Shown: in pieces, positions 59,688-64,000 of the stretch
How the letters are laid out: every line of letters begins with the position of its first letter
Position numbering within the stretch: the stretch's first letter is position 1
Source: Limimaricola pyoseonensis
Lineage (GTDB): Bacteria > Pseudomonadota > Alphaproteobacteria > Rhodobacterales > Rhodobacteraceae
Direction of reading: 5' to 3'
Assembly: GCF_900102015.1 (NCBI RefSeq)
Contig: NZ_FNAT01000003.1
Location: 1-64,000, forward strand
Length of the DNA stretch: 64,000 nt
Program-made: the position numbers and the translations under genes
The notes under the pieces: model-generated
Told to the model about the DNA's origin: nothing
Seen by the model: the letters and a program-made list of their open reading frames with translations, nothing else
Databases searched by the model: none

Positions 59688-60155
59688 TCAGGCCTTGGCG
59701 CGGCCCGGCTTGAACGGCGCCATGCCGGCGCGGGCCAACGCGTCGGCGCGCTCGTTCTCGGGATGGCCGGCATGGCCCTTGACCCATTGCCAGCGCACGC
59801 GGTGCCGCGCCGCCGCCTCGTCGAGCCGGCGCCACAGGTCCTCGTTCTTCACCGGCTTGCCGGCCGAGGTCTTCCAGCCCTTGCGCTTCCATCCCGCCAT
59901 CCACTCGGTGATGCCCCCCTTCACATAGGCGCTGTCGGTCACGACGGTAAGCGTCGAGGGCTTGCCCAGCGCCTCCAGCGCCGAGATCGCCGCCATCAGC
60001 TCCATGCGGTTGTTGGTGGTCACCGCCTCGCCGCCCTTGAGCTCGCGCTCCTTGGTGACGGTCTCGCCGTCCTTGGCCTGCAGCAGCGCGCCCCAGCCGC
60101 CGGGCCCGGGATTGCCGGAGCAGGCGCCGTCGGTGAAGGCGAAGATGTCGGGCAT
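59688..60155 (-). CDS. rnhA: ribonuclease HI
   Basis: A 155-residue RNase HI that cuts the RNA strand of RNA-DNA hybrids. The catalytic acidic residues are visible: [41 protein letters not shown] and [12 protein letters not shown]. Handle-region residues [16 protein letters not shown] are present as in E. coli. It precedes recO and is itself preceded by a repeat-bearing gap. Confidence 0.96.
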   Translation of the reverse strand: MPDIFAFTDGACSGNPGPGGWGALLQAKDGETVTKERELKGGEAVTTNNRMELMAAISALEALGKPSTLTVVTDSAYVKGGITEWMAGWKRKGWKTSAGKPVKNEDLWRRLDEAAARHRVRWQWVKGHAGHPENERADALARAGMAPFKPGRAKA

Positions 60156-60232
60156 GGCGGGGCTCCTCGGATCGCTCGGGCGTCCGCTTTAGGCCAAGCA
60201 CCGCCGTTCGGCAACGTGGCGCGCCTCTTCGG

Positions 60233-60331
60233 ACTTCACTCTTCAAATACTCATGGCCGGCGGCGTCCGCCGACCCGCGGTCCGGCGCGTGCCTCCACCA
60301 AGGAATGAGTATTTGCGGAGTAAAGTAGCAG
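60233..60331. repeat. inverted pair of short intergenic repeats
   Basis: Two arms of 22 bp (60233-60254 and 60305-60326) are inverted copies with 19 of 22 positions matching (ACTTCACTCTTCAAATACTC versus ACTTTACTCCGCAAATACTC). They enclose about 50 bp of GC-rich DNA. The right arm extends to CAGC and matches the copy at 36550. It occupies most of the 179-bp gap between rnhA and the DUF3429 gene; the rest shows nothing recognisable. Confidence 0.75.
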
Positions 60332-60334
60332 CGC

Positions 60335-60769
60335 TCAGAGCAGCGGCAGCGCCAGGCAGGCCACCACGAACGCGGTCAGCAAGAGCCGCAGCCGCAGCCA
60401 CCAGCCCGGCGCGAGGCCCTGCCTCTGGAAGCCGCGATCCAGCGCCAGAAGGCCGACGAAGCCCGCGATCAGCACGACGCTCGACCGCTCCCAGCCGCCC
60501 CCCACCAGGAAGGCGACCCAGAGCGCCGGCAGCACCGAGACGGCGTAGCCGATCGCGGCGCGGCGGCCTTCGGCCCTGGTGGCGAAGCCCCACAGCACGC
60601 CGGACATGAAGCTCAGGATGACGCTGCCGTAGAAGACCTGCACGTAGGGCCCGACCAGCCGCTGCGGCAGCCAGCCCGGCGCGAGGCCGGGCAGCCACGA
60701 GCTCAGCGCGCCCCAGGCGAAGGGCAGGACGCCCGCCAGCCCGAGCAGCAGCGCCGCGCGCGGGATCAC
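60335..60769 (-). CDS. DUF3429 membrane protein
   Basis: A 144-residue inner-membrane protein with four or five helices, matching the DUF3429 pattern ([46 protein letters not shown]). Function is unknown. The GTG start at 60769 overlaps the ispH stop (GTGA), so it is translated from the ispH message. Its end lies 4 bp from the inverted repeat. Confidence 0.85.
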   Translation of the reverse strand: MIPRAALLLGLAGVLPFAWGALSSWLPGLAPGWLPQRLVGPYVQVFYGSVILSFMSGVLWGFATRAEGRRAAIGYAVSVLPALWVAFLVGGGWERSSVVLIAGFVGLLALDRGFQRQGLAPGWWLRLRLLLTAFVVACLALPLL

Positions 60770-61722
60770 GCGGGCTCGCGCAGGATGCGGGGCACCTTGA
60801 ACTCGACCGTCTCGCGCGCCGTCTCGACCAGCTTGACGGTCACGTCGTAGCGGGCGCGGAAGGCCTCGATCACCTCCTCGACCAGCACCTCGGGCGCACT
60901 TGCCCCGGCGGTCAGGCCGAGCGAGCGGATGCCCTCGAGCGCGCGCCAGTCGATCTCGGCGGCGCGCTGGACCAGCTGCGCGTAGGAGCAGCCCGCCCTG
61001 GCGGCGACCTCGACCAGCCGCTTGGAGTTCGAGGAGTTCGGCGCGCCGACCACCAGAAGCGCGTCGCAGTCGGGCGCCATCGCCTTGACCGCTTCCTGCC
61101 GGTTGGTGGTGGCGTAGCAGATGTCTTCCTTGCCCGGCCCCTTGATCGCCGGGAAGCGCGCCTTCAGCGCCGCGACGATGCCCGCGGTGTCGTCGACCGA
61201 GAGCGTGGTCTGGGTGACGTAGGCCAGCCGCTCGGGGTCGCGCACCGCGACCGTGGCGACGTCGGCCTCGGTCTCGACAAGCAGCACCTCGCCCTCGGGC
61301 AACTGGCCCATCGTGCCGACCGTCTCGGGGTGGCCGGCATGGCCGATCATGATCAGCTGCAGCCCCTCGGTCGAGTGCCGGGCCGCCTCGTTGTGCACCT
61401 TGGTCACCAGCGGGCAGGTCGCGTCGACCTGGATCATGCCGCGCCGGGTCGCCTCGGCGGGCACCGCCTTGGCGACGCCATGCGCCGAGAAGATCACCGG
61501 GCGGTCGTCGGGCGCCTCGTCCAGCTCCTCGACGAAGACCGCGCCCTTGGCGCGCAGGTCCTCGACCACGTAGCGATTGTGCACGATCTCGTGGCGCACA
61601 TAGACGGGGGCGCCCCATTTCTCGAGCGCCATCTCGACGATCTTGATCGCGCGGTCGACGCCGGCGCAGAAGCCGCGCGGCGCGGCGAGATGGAGCGTGA
61701 GCGGCGGAAGGCGGTCGGTCAT
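60766..61722 (-). CDS. ispH: 4-hydroxy-3-methylbut-2-enyl diphosphate reductase
   Basis: A 318-residue [4Fe-4S] enzyme that makes IPP and DMAPP in the last step of the MEP isoprenoid pathway. The cluster cysteines are in [30 protein letters not shown] and [13 protein letters not shown]; the His residues EIVHN and GHAGHPE and the catalytic Glu region [11 protein letters not shown] are also present. The ATG at 61722 gives MTDRLPPL. It lies downstream of a hairpin (61743-61769) that ends the NYN gene. Confidence 0.96.
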   Translation of the reverse strand: MTDRLPPLTLHLAAPRGFCAGVDRAIKIVEMALEKWGAPVYVRHEIVHNRYVVEDLRAKGAVFVEELDEAPDDRPVIFSAHGVAKAVPAEATRRGMIQVDATCPLVTKVHNEAARHSTEGLQLIMIGHAGHPETVGTMGQLPEGEVLLVETEADVATVAVRDPERLAYVTQTTLSVDDTAGIVAALKARFPAIKGPGKEDICYATTNRQEAVKAMAPDCDALLVVGAPNSSNSKRLVEVAARAGCSYAQLVQRAAEIDWRALEGIRSLGLTAGASAPEVLVEEVIEAFRARYDVTVKLVETARETVEFKVPRILREPA

Positions 61723-61742
61723 ACGGGCCTCGGCTGTCTGGC

Positions 61743-61769
61743 CTGTCGGGGAGGGGTCGTCCCCGACAG
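61743..61769 (-). terminator. hairpin between the NYN gene and ispH
   Basis: A 9-bp stem (CTGTCGGGG at 61743-61751 with CCCCGACAG at 61761-61769), extendable by an A-T pair, with a 7-8 nt loop. There is no T run on the minus strand, so it may be a weak terminator or part of the ispH leader. Confidence 0.45.
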
Positions 61770-61810
61770 CTAAGCCCTGCAGGCCCCGAGGTCCAGCCGC
61801 GGACGCCACG

Positions 61811-62368
61811 TCACTCCTCGCGCTCGGCGCCGCGCTCGGGCCGCGGCGCGCGGCCCACGACCTCGCGCAGATCCTCGAGCTCGATGAAGTTGTCGGCCTG
61901 CCGGCGCAGCTCGTCGGCGATCATCGGCGGGCTCGAGCGGATGGTCGAGACCACCGAGACCCGCACCCCGCGCCGCTGCAGCGCCTCGACCAGCGCGCGG
62001 AAGTCGCCGTCGCCCGAGAACAGCACCGCGTGGTCGATCCGATCGGCCAGCTCGATCGCGTCGATCGTCAGCTCGACATCCATGTTGCCCTTGATCTTGC
62101 GGCGGCCCTGCGCGTCGGTGAACTCGCGCGCGGGCTTGGTGCGCATGGTGAAGCCGTTGTACTGCAGCCAGTCCACCAGCGGCCGGATCGGCGAGTACTC
62201 GTCGCCGTCGAGCAGCGCGGTGTAGTAATGGGCCCGGACCAGCCGGCCCCGGCGCAGGAACTCCTGCTTGAGCAGCTTGTAGTCGATGTCGAAGCCCAGC
62301 GCCTTGCCGGCGGCGTGCAGGTTGGCGCCGTCGATGAAGAGCGCGAGACGTTCGTCGCGGTAGAACAT
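61811..62368 (-). CDS. LabA-like NYN domain protein
   Basis: A 185-residue protein whose main part is an NYN/PIN-like nuclease domain (residues about 8-160): [30 protein letters not shown] and [19 protein letters not shown] provide the acidic metal-binding residues. Such LabA/DUF88 proteins are predicted RNases with unknown targets. The start MFYRDERL is at 62368 with an AAGGA about 9 nt upstream, inside a copy of the TATTTGAAGAAAAG repeat. It is divergent from folK. Confidence 0.9.
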   Translation of the reverse strand: MFYRDERLALFIDGANLHAAGKALGFDIDYKLLKQEFLRRGRLVRAHYYTALLDGDEYSPIRPLVDWLQYNGFTMRTKPAREFTDAQGRRKIKGNMDVELTIDAIELADRIDHAVLFSGDGDFRALVEALQRRGVRVSVVSTIRSSPPMIADELRRQADNFIELEDLREVVGRAPRPERGAEREE

Positions 62369-62375
62369 TGCGGAA

Positions 62376-62394
62376 ATCCTTTTCTTCAAATATC
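62376..62394. repeat. ATCCTTTTCTTCAAATATC element upstream of the NYN gene
   Basis: A 19-bp AT-richer element 8 bp before the NYN start, related to the other intergenic repeats (CTTCAAATA shared with 60240). It also supplies the AAGGA ribosome-site bases of the NYN gene on the minus strand. Confidence 0.4.
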
Positions 62395-62481
62395 GCCGGC
62401 GCGGTCCAAAATCCGGCGACCGCCGCCGCCCGTTCTTGTTAGCCCCGAGGGGCCCTTTCATTTTATCAAGGGACACCCCCC

Positions 62482-63075
62482 ATGCCGCAACTCGGCCAAA
62501 TCGACAACTCCCAAGGTCAGTTTTGCCGCGCCCTGGTGGCACTTGGCGGCAATGCCGCCTCGCCGGCCGGGCCGCCGGCCGCGACGGTCCGGGCGGCGAT
62601 GGCGGCGGTGGCGGATCTCGGCCGCGCGGCGCGCTGCAGCCCGCTCTTCACCACCCCCGCCTTCCCGGCCGGGGCGGGGCCCGACTTCGTCAATGCCGCG
62701 ATGGCCTTCGAGACCCGCCTCGCCCCCGAGGCGCTTCTGGCCGAGCTGCACGCGATCGAGGCCCGCTTCGGCCGCGAGCGGCTGGCGCGCTGGGGGATGC
62801 GCAGCCTCGACCTCGACCTGCTGGCGCTCGACGGGCTGATCCTGCCGGATCTCGCCGGCTGGAGCGCCTGGCGCGACCTCGCCCCCGAGCGGCAGGCGCG
62901 CGAGGCGCCCGACCGGCTGATCCTGCCGCATCCGCGGCTGCAGGACCGGGCCTTCGTGCTGGTGCCGCTGTGCGAGGTGGCCGCCGACTGGCGCCACCCG
63001 GCGACCGGGCTCAGCGTGCGGGCGATGCGCGACGCGCTGCCCGAGGCGGACCGCGCCGCGGTGCGGCCGCTCTAG
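62482..63075 (+). CDS. folK: 2-amino-4-hydroxy-6-hydroxymethyldihydropteridine pyrophosphokinase
   Basis: A 197-residue HPPK of folate synthesis, transferring pyrophosphate from ATP to the pterin. Visible motifs are LVALGGNAASPAG near residue 18, FVNAAMAFET, the signature RSLDLDLLALDG and PHPRLQDRAFVLVPL. The N-terminal extension of about 15 residues is typical of Rhodobacterales. AAGGGA lies upstream of the ATG. It is divergent from the NYN gene and precedes rpoZ. Confidence 0.94.
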   Translation: MPQLGQIDNSQGQFCRALVALGGNAASPAGPPAATVRAAMAAVADLGRAARCSPLFTTPAFPAGAGPDFVNAAMAFETRLAPEALLAELHAIEARFGRERLARWGMRSLDLDLLALDGLILPDLAGWSAWRDLAPERQAREAPDRLILPHPRLQDRAFVLVPLCEVAADWRHPATGLSVRAMRDALPEADRAAVRPL

Positions 63076-63081
63076 CCCCGG

Positions 63082-63101
63082 AAGGCGGCGCGCGCCGCCT
63101 T
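63082..63101 (+). terminator. perfect palindrome after folK
   Basis: AAGGCGGCGC followed directly by GCGCCGCCTT is a perfect 20-bp palindrome 7 bp past the folK stop. Its 3' end overlaps the predicted -35 box of rpoZ. There are only two T after the stem. Confidence 0.45.
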
Positions 63102-63129
63102 GTCAATCCCGGCGATGGGCTGTAGCTAT
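63100..63129 (+). promoter_or_regulatory. predicted promoter of rpoZ
   Basis: TTGTCA at 63100-63105 and TAGCTA at 63123-63128 are separated by exactly 17 bp, about 70 bp before the rpoZ start. Both boxes match the housekeeping consensus at most positions. The prediction is by eye. Confidence 0.4.
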
Positions 63130-63198
63130 GCCCTTTCGAGGCCGGCTGCGCGATTCCGCGTGCGGCGGCCCCTTGCCAAGCCGAATGGGAGTCGTCCG

Positions 63199-63552
63199 AT
63201 GGCCCGCGTGACAGTCGAAGATTGCGTTGACAAGGTTCCGAACCGGTTCGAGCTGGTGATGCTCGCCGCGCACCGGGCCCGCGAGATCACCTCGGGCGCG
63301 CCGCTGACCGTGGCGCGCGACAACGACAAGAACCCGGTCGTGGCGCTGCGCGAGATCGCCGACGAGACACAGCAGGCCGACGACCTGCGCGAGCGGATGA
63401 TCGAGGCGCACCAGACCCAGATCGAGGTCGACGAGCCCGAGGCCGACTCGATGTCGCTCTTGATGAGCCAGGAGGCCGACAAGCCGGCCGAGGACGACAT
63501 GAGCGAGGAGCGCCTGCTGCGCGAGCTGATGCAGGTCCAGAAAGAGGGCTGA
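63199..63552 (+). CDS. rpoZ: RNA polymerase omega subunit
   Basis: A 117-residue omega subunit that helps assemble RNA polymerase. The family start [20 protein letters not shown] and [20 protein letters not shown] with [11 protein letters not shown] are clear. The long acidic C-terminal tail is usual in alphaproteobacteria. It lies 38 bp upstream of the rel/spoT gene, the common arrangement, since omega is involved in the ppGpp response. Confidence 0.95.
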   Translation: MARVTVEDCVDKVPNRFELVMLAAHRAREITSGAPLTVARDNDKNPVVALREIADETQQADDLRERMIEAHQTQIEVDEPEADSMSLLMSQEADKPAEDDMSEERLLRELMQVQKEG

Positions 63553-63590
63553 GGCCCGCCCGACAGACCGACGGGGGTGCGACAGGTCCG

Positions 63591-64000
63591 ATGATGACGG
63601 CAGACGAGCTGATCGCTCTTGTCCGCAGCTACAACCCCGCCACGCGCGACGCGCTGATCCGCGACGCCTTCGCCTTCGGCGCCGAGATGCACGAGGGGCA
63701 GTTCCGCAAGTCGGGCGAGCCCTACTTCATGCATCCGGTCGCCGTGGCCGAGATCCTCGCCAAGCAGCAGATGGACGACGCCACCATCGTCACCGCGCTG
63801 CTGCACGACACGATCGAAGATACCCGCGCCTCCTTCTCCGAGGTCGAGAAGCGCTTCGGCCGCGAGATCGCCGAGCTGGTCGACGGCGTCACCAAGCTGA
63901 CCAACCTGCAGCTGTCGTCGATCCGCACCAAGCAGGCCGAGAACTTCCGCAAGCTGTTCATGGCGACCTCGCGCGACCTGCGGGTGACGCTGGTGAAGCT
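63591..64000 (+). CDS. bifunctional (p)ppGpp synthetase/hydrolase, 5' part
   Basis: The first 136 codons of a Rel/SpoT-family stringent-response enzyme; it runs off the window. The N-terminal HD hydrolase domain is visible: HEGQFRKSGEPYFMHPVAVA and TALLHDTIEDTRASF hold the metal-binding His and Asp, with LVDGVTKLTNL next. Synthetase, TGS and ACT domains would lie beyond the edge. Two ATG codons stand in tandem at 63591 and 63594. Confidence 0.93.
   Translation, partial: MMTADELIALVRSYNPATRDALIRDAFAFGAEMHEGQFRKSGEPYFMHPVAVAEILAKQQMDDATIVTALLHDTIEDTRASFSEVEKRFGREIAELVDGVTKLTNLQLSSIRTKQAENFRKLFMATSRDLRVTLVK

Overview
The window is a gene-dense, very GC-rich chromosomal segment of an alphaproteobacterium, most likely a member of the Rhodobacterales (Roseobacter/Paracoccaceae group). 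The support for this is the core-gene content (rpsO-pnp, three deformylases next to fmt, rpoZ-rel, an aerobic-type cob cluster, a CenR-like response regulator, a twin-transmembrane protein beside a PduO-type adenosyltransferase), together with short AT-richer intergenic repeats that resemble ones I recall from that order. Almost every gap is under 260 bp. I see no tRNA, rRNA, CRISPR array, insertion sequence, prophage or attachment site.

Layout. 1-5.5 kb: 5' end of tuf, parC, an SH3 secreted protein, an SDR, a twin-TM protein with cobalamin adenosyltransferase, rpsO. 5.7-13.4 kb: pnp, a beta-barrel protein, an L,D-transpeptidase, a 1-Cys peroxiredoxin, an aldehyde dehydrogenase and an MhqO/MhqD-like pair for quinone stress. 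13.4-17.4 kb: pseudouridine synthase, XRE-cupin regulator, methionine sulfoxide reductase, HspQ, an AEC permease and an SLT-type lipoprotein. 17.5-28.6 kb: lolA, ftsK, aminotransferase, amidase, a UbiH-family hydroxylase, then Trm112/LON-domain/thioredoxin/xthA. 28.6-35.7 kb: CenR-like regulator with a highly structured 3' UTR, ribA coupled to a second L,D-transpeptidase, def-def-def-fmt, a MalY-type lyase.

35.7-43.2 kb is a minus-strand cobalamin cluster (DUF6732 protein, cbiX, cobH, cobL, cobI, cobJ, then cobM). Six successive genes are joined by 4-nt ATGA/GTGA overlaps, and three proteins are fused or extended. 43.4-54.2 kb is a long minus-strand series: rsmB, heparinase-like protein, purH, lspA, small lipoprotein, two M16 peptidases, mutL, lipoprotein. 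54.3-64 kb holds dapB, rbfA-lipoprotein-truB, an MFS permease, rnhA-recO, ispH-DUF3429, an NYN protein, folK, rpoZ and the start of a rel/spoT gene.

The least ordinary signals are: (1) the folded, anti-Shine-Dalgarno-bearing 3' UTR of the CenR-like gene, a good small-RNA candidate; (2) a third deformylase that has lost its metal-binding Cys and catalytic Glu; (3) a RibA with a degenerate RibB-like N-terminus; (4) multidomain Cob proteins, including CobH with an unassigned N-terminal domain and CbiX with a His-rich tail; (5) a family of short dispersed and inverted repeats. I found no defence system or other obvious new multi-gene system. Long open frames antisense to parC, pnp, ftsK, cobJ and mutL are products of GC-rich codon bias.
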